A stretch of 64,000 nucleotides of DNA. It comes from Sipunculus nudus. Lineage: Eukaryota > Annelida > Sipuncula > Golfingiida > Sipunculidae. Positions 31,237-37,034 of the stretch are shown here, piece by piece (positions within the stretch are counted from its first letter, which is position 1; each line of letters opens with the position of its first letter). The position numbers and the translations under genes were made by a program. Under the pieces are notes generated by a model. The model was not told the DNA's origin. It was given only the letters and a program-made list of their open reading frames with translations, and did no database searches. The stretch spans positions 43,037,327 to 43,101,326 of the forward strand of contig CM049308.1 in NCBI GenBank assembly GCA_026874595.1, read 5' to 3'.

Positions 31237-32628
31237 TATATTTCAAATATATTAAAATTAATTCAAGGAGTTTAAGAAAATAAGATATTATGTTTCCATT
31301 ACTGTTTTGTCCTAAATGATGTGAAATAATATTTCATTGTATACTCATAAACAGAACAAAAATCTATAATTCTTATTATGGGTATATTTCATTTCCAATA
31401 TCTAAATATTATTTTCTGAATAGCAGGGACAATCTCCCACTTTGCTAAAAAGTAGTGGGGGATTTATACCCCCATCCCCCCTTTATTCACACCTCTGATT
31501 TTATTTAAATGAATATGTCAAATTCTTTTATTACAATAATTGAGTACAACATTTCATGCCTCAGTTTTAAAGGTAATTTACTTTTTTAAGTAACTTCTTT
31601 ATTGCTTCCCTTTTGATGTATATGCTACACTCCAATTTTTTTGTTGTAATGGTCAACATGTATATTTTTAGGTTGCCTATCATGTGAAACATATCTTCAC
31701 TTACTCTGTTGGTTCTTTTCTCATATTTAAATTTTGGTCTTGCACCAGTTCTTTAATTACATGTGAAACTTATTTGTATGACATGTTTTACTGTAAAATG
31801 TCAGTCGGAACTGAAAGATAAAATCTGCAGTAGCAGTCAGTAAATAGTTCAAATTTTATAAAAAAAATAATTTTATTGTAAATTTATGTATGTAAGTGCA
31901 ATTATTCTGGTACTGTTGCTTGCAAGATATTTTTATGTAGACTAATGATTATTTCCAGAAAACCAAAACTGTATCCTTACAAAGACTATAAGGAAACAAA
32001 ATATAAGCAACACATTTATTTTAACTGATTTGAGTTTTATTCACCATACTCCAGGTTTTTGTAGCAGCAGCCCAACAGTAACAACAAGGAGCGTTACCCT
32101 GCTATAGTGGACTTCCTGAATATCCCCAGAGAGAGGATTCATGTACTGGTCAAGGCTTTCTGAATAAATGTTTATTATTGTGTTGCAGACTGGGACCAGT
32201 TTTTTTCCCATAAATTCAATAAAAGCTAAAATTCCGAATGTGATTGTGTTTGTTTTCATGATGTATATAATACCTAAGTGATTGTCAGTAATGAACAAAA
32301 AACTATATTTTCTGCTTATTGACATTATTAGCTTTCTTTTGATACCTAAAATGTAATATTTAACCCATTTTGAAAAAATAGTTGGCGGTCCCTAATTTAA
32401 TGACTTAAGTTAAGACTAACTGGAATTATGATATGTTATTCTCCAAAATTTTCTGGTCATCATACAAAAAAAAATCATTTCTGATGCAAATTTGTTCCGG
32501 GTTTTGCTTAAAAATCAAGTAAAATGACTAGACTAATGACTAATGTGCGTGCTGGTAAGTCGAAGTGTTTGCCACTCACAAACTGGTCCCCTCTTTCGCT
32601 TCATCGCCGTTTTCCTGCCCGGTCTCAT
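3411..32628 (-). CDS. Host gene of eight exons encoding a nuclear-looking protein with an 11-residue repeat
   Basis: I assembled this gene from eight minus-strand exons: 32628-32580, 30405-30295, 15888-15777, 15228-15068, 10166-10078, 7266-7183, 5317-4187 and 3605-3411. Every junction has AG and GT in the right place, and all intron phases (1,1,2,1,0,0,0) join without a stop, giving 1,932 coding bases or about 643 residues. The protein starts with a basic stretch (MRPGRKTAMKRKRGPV), which suggests a nuclear protein. It then has a low-complexity region with several proline-directed sites (APVSP, LSPIP, SSPLKS, STPKKG, VSPVHS), a long 11-residue repeat block at about residues 260-522, and a short C-terminal region. 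No catalytic domain, signal peptide or membrane segment is visible. I do not recognise the family. Introns are filled with transposable elements. The final exon could instead splice at AGAG|GTAATA near 3464 and continue beyond the window's left edge. Confidence 0.8.
4187..5317 (-). CDS. Exon 7 of the host gene, carrying the 11-residue tandem repeat
   Basis: This is by far the largest exon (1,131 bp, 377 codons). The acceptor is TTATTTGCTCAG and the donor GAACAG|GTAGGT. It opens with VSPVHSASGSEMADLREL, has a charged linker rich in Lys, Gln and Glu, and then about 24 units of an 11-residue motif (consensus HTVRQVEQNKG, with QGEQ, QVKQ and LVEQ variants). One unit is a residue short. After the repeat comes a basic segment (HPGDAPRRVNKSTPIRKNRS). 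An 11-residue period can support a hendecad coiled coil, but the glycine in each unit argues against one long continuous helix. Confidence 0.85.
4358..5146 (-). repeat. 33-bp coding minisatellite
   Basis: About 24 copies of a 33-bp unit lie head to tail inside exon 7 without breaking the frame. Copies in the middle are almost identical in DNA, while those at both ends are more diverged, the usual pattern when an array homogenises from its centre. Some adjacent copies share the same variants (QGEQ units are clustered), which suggests recent duplication of blocks. Copy number probably varies between individuals. Confidence 0.9.
5432..6115 (+). repeat. Palindromic-core repeat element, copy 2
   Basis: Its left part (acaaggcctacaggcctaat, then aactagaatatgggtagtc at 5,610) is found inverted at 40,424-40,595 and 47,580-47,790, so it marks one end of the family. 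Cores lie at 5,762 and 5,910, 148 bp apart. A short-palindrome segment follows at 6,224. Confidence 0.75.
6224..6245. repeat. 22-bp perfect palindrome
   Basis: The sequence around AGACGTCT (TGTCTAGACGTCTAGACA plus two further bases on each side) is self-complementary over 22 bp. A partial copy lies 21 bp upstream (tgtctagacgtctggacg). It lies in a noncoding region of the host gene's intron 6. Confidence 0.85.
6560..7058 (+). repeat. Family 3 repeat ending in GCTAA, copy 1
   Basis: This is the reverse complement of the segments beginning at 37,035 and 42,335. It opens with a palindromic core (aggtggcgccaccaatacc) and ends gcgccatcgcataagctcac then aggttcgctaa. A CGATGG...CCATCG stem lies 22 bp before the end. 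The shared terminal GCTAA and GGACGG-rich tail recall Helitron-like non-autonomous elements. Confidence 0.7.
7183..7266 (-). CDS. Exon 6 of the host gene
   Basis: This 84-bp exon is flanked by acceptor GCATTTTTTAG and a consensus donor CTGCAG|GTGAGT. It encodes 28 residues, LPEQIEPAMPRMASTPKKGQ then KISLESLQ, with an STPKK motif of the type used by proline-directed kinases. Phase is 0 in and 0 out, so it could be skipped without a frame break. Confidence 0.78.
8990..10003 (+). repeat. Palindromic-core repeat element, copy 3, apparently complete
   Basis: It starts aactagaatacgggtagtcg with a small GTAGTCG/CGACTAC hairpin. Cores lie at 9,260, 9,407, 9,527 and 9,680, and it ends in the hairpin GTATCCGC...GCGGATAC (9,972-10,000) plus AAT. 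Both ends match those of other copies, so this is a good reference for the whole element (about 1 kb). Confidence 0.8.
9972..10000 (+). repeat. Terminal hairpin of the palindromic-core family
   Basis: GTATCCGC and GCGGATAC form an 8-bp stem around a T-rich loop. Equivalent hairpins occur at 3,189, 28,718, 39,247 (inverted) and 45,888 (inverted), always at one end of the family. Confidence 0.85.
10078..10166 (-). CDS. Exon 5 of the host gene
   Basis: The acceptor is an eleven-T tract plus CAG, and the donor is CCCTG|GTTGGT. Its first two bases complete a glutamate codon left from exon 4, then it encodes IPGDLKMTRTLESSPLKSSD and CCLSVFEAL. The SSPLKSS stretch is a possible proline-directed phosphorylation site. 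It ends in phase 0. Confidence 0.75.
10845..11025. repeat. Diverged direct repeat, left copy, flanking the pol remnant
   Basis: This stretch (ttgtactttaacatctttat onward) is repeated with moderate divergence at 14,303-14,470 in the same orientation. The two flank the gypsy remnant on either side, so they could be relics of its LTRs. They could also be two insertions of one short repeat. Confidence 0.55.
11445..12360 (-). pseudogene. Degenerate Ty3/gypsy pol remnant (integrase end)
   Basis: Fragments in different minus-strand frames match the end of a gypsy-type pol. About 12,360-12,110 holds an integrase core with DYFSD and a SPYYHESNGLAE-like motif. It is followed by LLAYHDTPICKDLPLPAELF (11,903-12,103) and a C-terminal tail ending GRQSKPDRDPDFV at 11,445. 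Several stops and shifts interrupt it. The tail resembles that of K02A2.6-type elements. This copy is much older than the Gmr1-like element. Confidence 0.8.
13513..13580 (+). pseudogene. 5S rRNA-derived fragment (SINE head or 5S pseudogene)
   Basis: The stretch gcgcggttagtttttggatg followed by ggtgaccg matches the 3' half of the 5S rRNA internal promoter (box C: GGTTAGTACTTGGATGGGTG). It is preceded by agttaagcttgatcaa, a diverged form of the box A region. The first third of 5S is not recognisable. It is therefore a pseudogene or the head of a 5S-derived SINE, not a functional 5S gene. Confidence 0.75.
13716..14005. repeat. 145-bp perfect-looking tandem duplication
   Basis: Two adjacent copies (13,716-13,860 and 13,861-14,005) starting caggtatgtatcatgcatgg appear identical over the full 145 bp. 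The lack of divergence means a recent duplication or an assembly duplication. It lies between the 5S-derived fragment and the right flanking repeat. Confidence 0.9.
14303..14470. repeat. Diverged direct repeat, right copy, flanking the pol remnant
   Basis: It shares blocks such as ctgtaaggggatcag and acttaacaacc with the copy at 10,845-11,025. Similarity stops at different points on the two outer sides, so the exact ends are uncertain. Confidence 0.55.
15068..15228 (-). CDS. Exon 4 of the host gene
   Basis: A long T-tract precedes the acceptor (TTGTTATACAG) and the donor is a perfect ACTAG|GTAAGT. The exon encodes about 53 residues beginning LVSKHYGREGRCLNSDHQ, then a proline- and histidine-rich part with GLSPIPAEPTL. 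Phase is 2 in and 1 out. Confidence 0.8.
15340..15640. repeat. Diverged dispersed repeat, copy 1
   Basis: This roughly 270-bp stretch (ggcaatatctcgctcagatt; gagcctgcaaacagtgaagg) matches 29,090-29,375 in order and orientation. The ends resemble TTAACTCTTTCAGG and a partial complement (gaagggtcaaac), so it may be a small inverted-repeat element. No coding potential is seen. Confidence 0.5.
15777..15888 (-). CDS. Exon 3 of the host gene
   Basis: This 112-bp exon is bounded by an acceptor (CCACCATAG) and a strong donor (CTCAG|GTCAGT). It encodes NLGHPLDLSDTEFLRDVAVV followed by RRKQDVFEPSDVHKKL. It looks like folded or helical protein and is the least low-complexity part of the gene. Phase is 1 in and 2 out, which fits both neighbours. 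Together with exon 4 it would make the best query for finding homologues. Confidence 0.8.
16120..16727 (+). repeat. Family 2 repeat body, left part, split by the LTR element
   Basis: The stretch consists of diverged tandem units (for example tgaccttgaaaaatgtgtcaag and gactttgataaatgcttcaag; aagttagaagtttctaggtg and ctactagaagtttctatgtg). Similar units, inverted, occupy 48,180-48,900. The LTR retrotransposon sits in the second unit. A 12-bp G-run (16,612-16,623) lies inside. Confidence 0.65.
16728..16732. repeat. Left target-site duplication (ATGTG)
   Basis: ATGTG directly precedes the left LTR and is repeated directly after the right LTR at 23397-23401. Removing the element rebuilds a sequence matching a nearby relative of the same repeat at 16,388-16,430 (agaagtttctaggtgcaatg), which serves as an empty-site comparison. 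Confidence 0.9.
16733..17836 (-). repeat. 3' LTR (element orientation) of the Gmr1-like element
   Basis: It is 1,104 bp and begins TGTCACC and ends GGTGACA, a short inverted repeat typical of LTR ends. By eye it differs from the other LTR at about six positions. It lies next to the polypurine tract, so it is the downstream LTR of this minus-strand element. A 72-residue open frame on the plus strand is repeated in both LTRs and is a by-product of the duplication, not a gene. Confidence 0.93.
17837..17852 (-). other. Polypurine tract of the Gmr1-like element
   Basis: On the minus strand the run AAAAGGAGGGGGTGA directly abuts the downstream LTR. This is the usual position and composition of the plus-strand primer for reverse transcription. 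Confidence 0.8.
18057..18632 (-). pseudogene. RT thumb and RNase H of the Gmr1-like element
   Basis: The 191-residue frame starts at the RT thumb (RAFLGLTGYYLKFVPNYAEI) and continues through RNase H. Candidate catalytic positions are the Asp in CDASDVGIG, the Glu in TIEKESLAIV, the Asp in TDHKPL, and the last Asp in NHGPDFLSR. The YxDD palm motif and everything upstream in RT are missing. The frame ends at the LTR-proximal end of the internal region, so in this element RNase H, not integrase, is the last domain. Confidence 0.92.
18655..18984 (-). pseudogene. Integrase C-terminal module of the Gmr1-like element
   Basis: The frame encodes NKSANRHKLLYDRGKCTRRF, then FEAGDEVLLLLPTERNK and the GPY/F-like QWKGPYTIVNRVGDLDYRI. 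This is the DNA-binding C-terminal module of Ty3/gypsy integrases. It ends directly before a frame that already encodes the RT thumb, so almost the whole reverse transcriptase has been lost at this junction (about 18,632-18,660). Confidence 0.88.
18981..19445 (-). pseudogene. Integrase catalytic core of the Gmr1-like element
   Basis: The frame carries LTDMGTQFTSD (second catalytic aspartate) and HPMCNGMVEGFN (catalytic glutamate), then a typical tail (VLFAYREAPHESTGFSPFEL). It is separated from the first part of integrase by the microsatellite and frame break, and from the C-terminal module by a probable 1-bp shift at about 18,983. Confidence 0.9.
19466..21400 (-). pseudogene. gag capsid, CCHC knuckle, protease and integrase N-terminus of the Gmr1-like element
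   Basis: From high to low coordinates this open frame holds a capsid region, a zinc knuckle, a protease-like segment and the start of integrase. The capsid resembles the SCAN-related gag of Gmr1-like elements (DYDKLKIALLKRYQMTEEGY; GETPSQFAVRLSGYL). The knuckle is CYLCNELGHKAREC (CX2CX4HX4C, about 20,630-20,672). The protease-like segment carries RDSGCS, where D-S/T-G is expected at the active site. The integrase HHCC finger (HEAVMAGHQG...CKSCPICQ) is followed by WRRISMDLVGP, which carries the first catalytic aspartate. No reverse transcriptase lies between protease and integrase. The frame ends in a run of leucines made by a CTG/TTG microsatellite at about 19,468-19,487, which replaces part of the integrase core. 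Confidence 0.88.
21384..21572 (-). pseudogene. gag, N-terminal part, of the Gmr1-like element
   Basis: The open frame starts METLESLVRCGQALGLKDQA and continues into a strongly charged Arg/Glu segment predicted to form a coiled coil. It stops early because a short duplicated tetranucleotide near 21,405 shifts the frame. The rest of gag continues in another frame below about 21,400. Matrix-like coiled coils at this position are common in Ty3/gypsy gag. Confidence 0.75.
22271..22288 (-). other. Primer-binding site of the Gmr1-like element
   Basis: Read on the minus strand, a few bases inside the LTR end, the sequence is TGGCGAGCGTGCCAGGA. TGG at the start pairs with a tRNA CCA end, as expected for a retrotransposon primer-binding site. 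I could not say which tRNA it matches. Confidence 0.7.
22293..23396 (-). repeat. 5' LTR (element orientation) of the Gmr1-like element
   Basis: This is the same length and has the same TGTCACC/GGTGACA ends as the other LTR, at roughly 99.5% identity by eye. The primer-binding site lies just inside it, on the lower-coordinate side, so transcription would start in this LTR and run toward lower coordinates. Confidence 0.93.
23397..23401. repeat. Right target-site duplication (ATGTG)
   Basis: This is the second copy of the 5-bp duplication; it continues into caatggttacaaattgtgtc. The same sequence follows the matching point in the undisrupted relative at about 16,403. Confidence 0.9.
23402..23702 (+). 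repeat. Family 2 repeat body, right part, with terminal hairpin
   Basis: This continues the array interrupted by the LTR element, carries a core-like aggtggcgccacagtgacc, then a GGACAGAC-rich tail. It ends in the hairpin TAGCTCAGATGAC...GTCAGCTGAGCTA (23,668-23,698) and GCTAA. Confidence 0.75.
23703..24424. other. No feature seen
   Basis: AT-rich intronic sequence of the host gene without repeats or frames that I can support. Confidence 0.6.
24425..25140 (+). repeat. Palindromic-core repeat element, copy 4
   Basis: The copy starts aactagaatacgggtagatg, then has cores at about 24,684, 24,835 and 24,959. It ends near acccatgggtcatggcgctc. That ending differs from the hairpin end of other copies but recurs near 170, 3,950 and 63,870, so this may be a subfamily with another terminus. 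Confidence 0.65.
25141..26959. other. No gene seen
   Basis: AT-rich intronic sequence. A short duplication (ataagttaaaatattagaat at about 26,112 and 26,182, some 70 bp apart) and a G16 run at 26,778 are the only structures I see. Confidence 0.6.
26960..28318 (+). repeat. Family 2 repeat, two 650-bp tandem units and terminal hairpin
   Basis: Unit 1 (about 26,980-27,590) and unit 2 (about 27,637-28,200) share long blocks such as aaatccttatgtata, gatattaggcag and ggtatggtaggagattttgg. After unit 2 comes a tract of GACGGACGGAC and then the hairpin TAGCTCAGATGAC...GTCAGCTGAGCTA (28,286-28,316), ending GCTAA. Confidence 0.8.
28319..28750 (+). repeat. Palindromic-core repeat element, copy 5
   Basis: Cores lie at about 28,326, 28,463 and 28,606. 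The copy ends in the hairpin GTATCCACAAAAC...GTTTTGGCGGATAC (28,718-28,747) followed by AAT. It directly abuts the family 2 element on its left. Confidence 0.75.
29090..29375. repeat. Diverged dispersed repeat, copy 2
   Basis: This is the partner of 15,340-15,640 (ggcaatatcttgctaggctt; gagcctgtgcacagtaatgg). The two lie in the same intron of the host gene. Confidence 0.5.
29437..29940. mobile_element. MITE-like dispersed repeat, copy 2
   Basis: This second copy of the 2,365-2,950 repeat runs from aaagggacataatcag to gggcccctttaac. Conserved blocks keep the same order. Divergence of the order of 15-20% by eye suggests an older family. Confidence 0.7.
30295..30405 (-). CDS. Exon 2 of the host gene
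   Basis: The exon follows a pyrimidine-rich acceptor (TTCATTTAAG) and ends at CCAG|GTATAA. It encodes about 36 residues: a charged start (RRELREEEERAQDGESD) followed by a Ser-rich segment ending in DAPVSP, a proline-directed site. It enters in phase 1 and leaves in phase 1. The intron after it is 14.4 kb and holds the nested LTR retrotransposon and several repeat arrays. Confidence 0.78.
30406..32579. other. Intron 1 of the host gene, no feature beyond a microsatellite
   Basis: AT-rich sequence between exons 1 and 2. The (TA)n run at 31,200 is the only distinct element. A 94-residue minus-strand frame at 32,041-32,325 has no splice support and no recognisable motif. Confidence 0.6.
31200..31232. 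repeat. (TA)n microsatellite
   Basis: An uninterrupted TA dinucleotide run of about 33 bp, followed by a diverged AT-rich tail. Confidence 0.95.
32580..32628 (-). CDS. Exon 1 of the host gene, start codon
   Basis: The ATG is at 32628 and the exon encodes MRPGRKTAMKRKRGPV, rich in Lys and Arg as in a nuclear localisation signal. It ends at a consensus donor (TTT|GTGAGT) with one base left over. That base plus the two leading bases of exon 2 form a tyrosine codon. I chose this start because it is the only ATG found upstream of exon 2 that combines an open frame, a strong donor and the right phase. The sequence just upstream (32,630-32,900) has more CpG than its surroundings, as expected for a 5' UTR or promoter. 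I saw no TATA box. Confidence 0.6.
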
Positions 32629-33363
32629 TTCGCACCCTTCTGCTGACTCTAACTGCACTCTGGCATCTTTGAAACACACAATTTTATATCATTTTGATTA
32701 CAAAATCACCAAGACTCGGAGTCAAACGCCAACAGTTAAAGGGAACTCCACACATCTTCACAGTCATTTTCTGTTTCCGTAGTCAGACTCGGATGTAGCG
32801 TTCGTTCGGTAATCCGTCGACTCGGACAAGAACAGTAACAGTTATGCGAATGGCACTGGCTCTGTGCCACCTGTAATCCCTTCTGGTCCCACTGTTGCCA
32901 GCCCTCCTTCCAAACCTCTCATTACTCCAGGAATTTGATGTGCACACGATCCAAATCTGCCCCCCCCCCCCCACCCGTCCTTATATAATACATTTTCAAA
33001 TAAGAACTTCTCCCGTGACAGGGCGCTATATTAAGAATTGTCTAAGAAAAAATGAGCAAGGTAATATTGTTCCCTTAGCTTCACAAAAAAATCATCGATT
33101 GATAAACTTTAGTTTTTATATTTTATTTGAACCTCTGACATGAACTCCCGTAATTCATTATCAAGGACCTGCATGGTGTTCATTTGCAAAGAATTCTGAT
33201 CCACGAAATATGGAAGCAGCGAATCCGTAGAACATTAAGCATAATTTTAATATAATATAAATATGTGCCTAGTTTAAAGCGGTAGCCTGTAGGCTATCCG
33301 ATTGGAAGTTGGCCCTTGAGTAGGCCTATAGCTATACTTATACTAGTCCATACATGGACCTCA

Positions 33364-33431
33364 ATGTCCTATGATACTTCTGCTGGACGGACATTACGTA
33401 ATGTCCGTCCAGCAGAAGTATCATAGGACAT
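33364..33431. repeat. 68-bp perfect palindrome without spacer
   Basis: The centre is ACATTAC|GTAATGT, and both 34-bp arms (gtccgtccagcagaagtatc on the right side) pair perfectly with no loop. The next pair outward mismatches. Such structures extrude cruciforms and are unstable in cloning, so the assembled form merits confirmation. Confidence 0.92.
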
Positions 33432-33442
33432 ATATAGCCCCC

Positions 33443-33482
33443 GAGGGCGACGCAACAGGTTTCAGGTTTCTGTTGCGTCGCC
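33443..33482. repeat. Second hairpin next to the palindrome
   Basis: GGCGACGCAACAG and CTGTTGCGTCGCC form a 13-bp perfect stem around an 11-base loop (gtttcaggttt). It lies about a dozen bases right of the 68-bp palindrome and is unusually GC-rich for the region. Confidence 0.9.
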
Positions 33483-34179
33483 GAACCACCAAAGGGCTAA
33501 CTGGGGTTATAGCACGATACGATCTGTTACTCTTAGAAAGAAAATTGAATAAAAATATTTCCTATGGTTTTAATAAACCAATGTTCACATAATGTTGTAT
33601 GTCGAAAGACCTGTAATAAAAATTAACCATTCTGGAAAGCATGAAGCACCTGTAACATCAACAATTGATATCATTTGTCCAGAGAGAATTGAAGCATTAA
33701 CAGCCCTGGTAGACATCTTGCATTTAGTGGCGGTCCTGTATAAGGCTTTATAGGCCTATACTATTATATGTTCATATTTTAACTTCCTTGGTGCAAATAG
33801 GGCTGAGAACAGAACAGTAATGTTTTCTAGTGGTCAAACATACAATACACATAGATGTACTGAACATTAATCAATGGAAATATGTTAAATCTCACAGTTG
33901 TGTATGGAGAGTTATAATCACAGTTAACTGCAGGTGCAATCTATGGACTCCACATTGCGTCAGTCACTGAAAAAAAGCAATTGAGGAGTTCATTCTTATG
34001 GGCTACATAGGACATAGAGGCCCATGTATGGACTATACTAATACCTACTTTGCGCTACATGACAAAATCCATGTTTCCATCAGGGCAATATCACGCAAAA
34101 TCCTCACATGTCCTTATACCAATATATGTATTTCATTTTATTTCGTGTGCCGCTGATTACAATAATTACATATTCCAAC

Positions 34180-34345
34180 CGGTTCCGATGGTATGGGTCC
34201 TTTGAACTCGTTTCGCAATCCAGAAGTTTTCTGCATCTCCCATTGGCACACCTGATTGTAAGAAGTTATCTGATTGGTCTCTTTTTTGGCCAAACGTGAA
34301 TGGCCAGAAGTTTTATCACCTGGTCACTTCCGGTGTGTGTGAAAG
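34180..34345 (+). promoter_or_regulatory. Promoter-like segment with ETS and inverted CCAAT motifs
   Basis: The segment contains cccattggcac, ctgattggtct and cacttccggtgtg within about 100 bp. No TATA box is visible. The match is to short motifs only and could be chance, but the cluster stands out from the AT-rich flanks. Confidence 0.3.
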
Positions 34346-34440
34346 GGAAAGCACTTTCAACTTGTTTTAAATTTTCAGGTTTGGTGGACCAATGAGTTAA
34401 ACTGGTGACAGTGTTTCTCGATGGCCTGAAACATAATGAA

Positions 34441-34482
34441 ATGGAAAAGGAAGATTATATTACCCTGTACGTTCTAATTAAG
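34441..34482 (+). CDS. Possible first coding exon of a second plus-strand gene
   Basis: ATG at 34441 opens MEKEDYITLYVLIK, ending at AATTAAG|GTTAGT in phase 0. Upstream (34,180-34,340) are two inverted CCAAT boxes (ATTGG) and an ETS-type site (CACTTCCGGT), features common in animal housekeeping promoters. The host gene's start codon is about 1.8 kb away on the opposite strand, so the two would be head to head. I saw no downstream exons. Confidence 0.25.
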
Positions 34483-35412
34483 GTTAGTCCGAACTTTGCA
34501 GACGTCACGTCATGCCCCATGTCGGCCCGCCATGCTGGAGTGGACTGCGTACATTGAATGCTTTGGCCTTATGCAATATATATCATGAAGACCGGCCGTA
34601 CACTCAATTATTTAAGGTCATGGCATTGTGACATAAATTGTTGCTGCTGCATGCTGTCTGTAAGAGAAAAAGTAAACTTGATAGATAATTATAATAAGTA
34701 TTTGGTAACGCCTGCACCTGCGTCCTGCCCCATACACATTTCTGCTGACCTTTGTCGTGGTCACGTGTTCATATTCCTTACACAAGTTACATCCATATAC
34801 AACATTGAGCACAAACTCCGAGGGGAATGACCAAAAACAAGTCTAGTGCACATATTACACAAAAAAAGATTGGATATGGCTTTTATTAAAATTATCAAAA
34901 CACACTACTTGAGTGTGTACTTTCAAACTCCCTTGAATTCTCCATCATTGTACAAATGGAGGACCTATGTATAGGGAGTTAGCATGTCTGGTAATTATCA
35001 TAAATACTGCATTCATTAAGTTTTATGAAGATGTTATTTAGCAACCAAAATGTCATATACCATTTGGTCTTTCCATCACAGTTAATAATCCAGTCTGAAG
35101 GGTTCCAAATTTTTGGGTTTTTCCTTTCATCATGTGCGACCCTGGATAGAGGTTGCACTGCAGATACCTTCCCTTTTGTAGCGTGCATGACTGAGTCGGG
35201 GCCCGTCTCAGTCATGGTACAGGACAAAGGTGACCTGTGACATCACACTCATAGACTATCCTTGTCAAAGAAATGTGCATATGAACTAGGGTGCTAAGAC
35301 CAGATATTTGATATTTTGTTAAGCTTAAACTGTGTTTCCATGCAACTGAGTGTCTATGTTCCAGCATATATGTTTGTGAAAATAGCTGTGACAGTGTTTC
35401 CATTACTCTTCT

Positions 35413-36790
35413 TTAGCACTCAGCCCTTAGGCTGATGGGCTGTTGTTGTCACCCAAGCTTTCCGTCTGTACGTCTGTCCATCCAGCATCTGTTAACTTTT
35501 ACCTTGTGAGTGGGATATATCTAAAAGGATTCACCATAGGAATGTCATTTCTTTGGTGAAGATGTATATCAACAAAGTCTCAGTCAAGTTTGAAGATGGG
35601 TTACCTTGACCTATTTTTCTACATTAAAGAGCTGATTATAGAAAAACACTAAAAGCTTATTTTTCAGGAACCATTGAGTGGATTTTCACAAAATTACTAC
35701 AGTCATTGAGATCGATGGTCTGAACCTCCTGCACAAATTTGGGGGCGCCACCTACAATTTCTGATTTTTATTGAATTTATATACAATTTTTCAATTTTGG
35801 CCTTGTGAGTGGGATAACTCCAAAAGTATTTAACACAGGAACTTCATTTCTTCAGTGCTGATGCATATTAACACAATCTTGGTCAAGTTCAAAGATGGGT
35901 TGACCTTGACCCACTTTTCAAGGTCATAGAGCTTAGAATAGAAAAAAAACTTAGAAGCTTATTTCTCAGGAGGCATTTGATGGATTGTTTTGAAACATGG
36001 TATATGCTATTTGGGACTGATTTTGACCAAAAAAAACATTTGTCAATACACCATCATAGCAGGAGTTTTTAATATTGACCTGGCAAACAAATCATCACAA
36101 GCCAAGCAGTTGCTTGCAGTTTTTTTAATCTCATGAATTTTTATCAAACCATTTCCAAGTACACAACAGACTACAGAACTACAAATGATCATATTTACAC
36201 CAGTATTCCAAAGAAGAACATTGAGGTGGATACTTACGAAACATACTACTCCTACCACAAGGCATCTTCATATAAAGAAAAGTCATAGAAAGTCATATAA
36301 AGACTTACTCAAGCTGCATCTCACTCTCTGTTGTCCCGAAACACATCTTGTTTTACAGGTATTCCCTACAGTGTTTATCATCATAAAGATCTATATCACT
36401 TATGTTATAAGATTTGCAGAGACATTTCTATATCCATCTCTAGTTCAATATTATTACTAACTAGAGAGGTCTGTACAGATATACATCCATGTTCTGCACT
36501 TGTTACTGCTACCACCCATATACACTCCTGCAGACTGAGCACTATCTAGTAATGAATTAATTATTGTTTTTTAATGTTGGGCTTGTGAGGGGGATATCTC
36601 AAAATATTCATCACAGGAACTTTATTTCTTAAGTGCTGGTGTATATCAACAAAATCTTGATCAAATATGGTTGACCTTGACATACTTTTCAAGGTTACAG
36701 AGCTTAATATAACACAAAAAAAACTTAAAAAGCTTATTTCTCAGGAACCACTGGGTTGATTGTAATGAAACATGATATAACGGTATGCCT
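35413..36790 (-). repeat. Family 4 repeat, three diverged 230-bp units and GCTAA end
   Basis: Units at about 35,500-35,740, 35,795-36,045 and 36,565-36,790 share text such as ttgtgagtgggata, aaggtca(t/c)agagctta and aagcttatttctcagga. On the minus strand the left end reads CAGCCTAAGGGCTGAGTGCTAA-like: a CAGCC/GGCTG hairpin, eight bases, then GCTAA. That layout matches Helitron 3' ends. A core-like gggggcgccacctac occurs at 35,742. Confidence 0.65.
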
Positions 36791-37034
36791 TGATGATCCC
36801 TAAGTCCTGCATGAGATCAGTCTTACAATATTGGCAAAGGTACTACATACCTCTCCAGTTTAAATTTATAACTGAGACATGTACAGATATACATCCATGT
36901 GATATAACAAATACTTCATACTTGTTACTGTTACCACTTATAAACTTCTTTTGGCTGAAGGCTTTTGTCAGCATCTGCTGATATTCTAGTTTAAATAATA
37001 GATCATACTCAGCTGATAATATGCTCACACTTTT

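Larger units (their letters stand above)
33344..34035. mobile_element. Foldback or MITE-like element with 30-bp inverted ends
   Basis: The sequence at 33,344-33,373 (tagtccatacatggacctca onward) is repeated inverted at 34,006-34,035 with 28 of 30 bases matching by eye. Inside the left end lie a 68-bp perfect palindrome and a second hairpin. No transposase frame is present, so it would depend on an enzyme from elsewhere. Confidence 0.6.
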
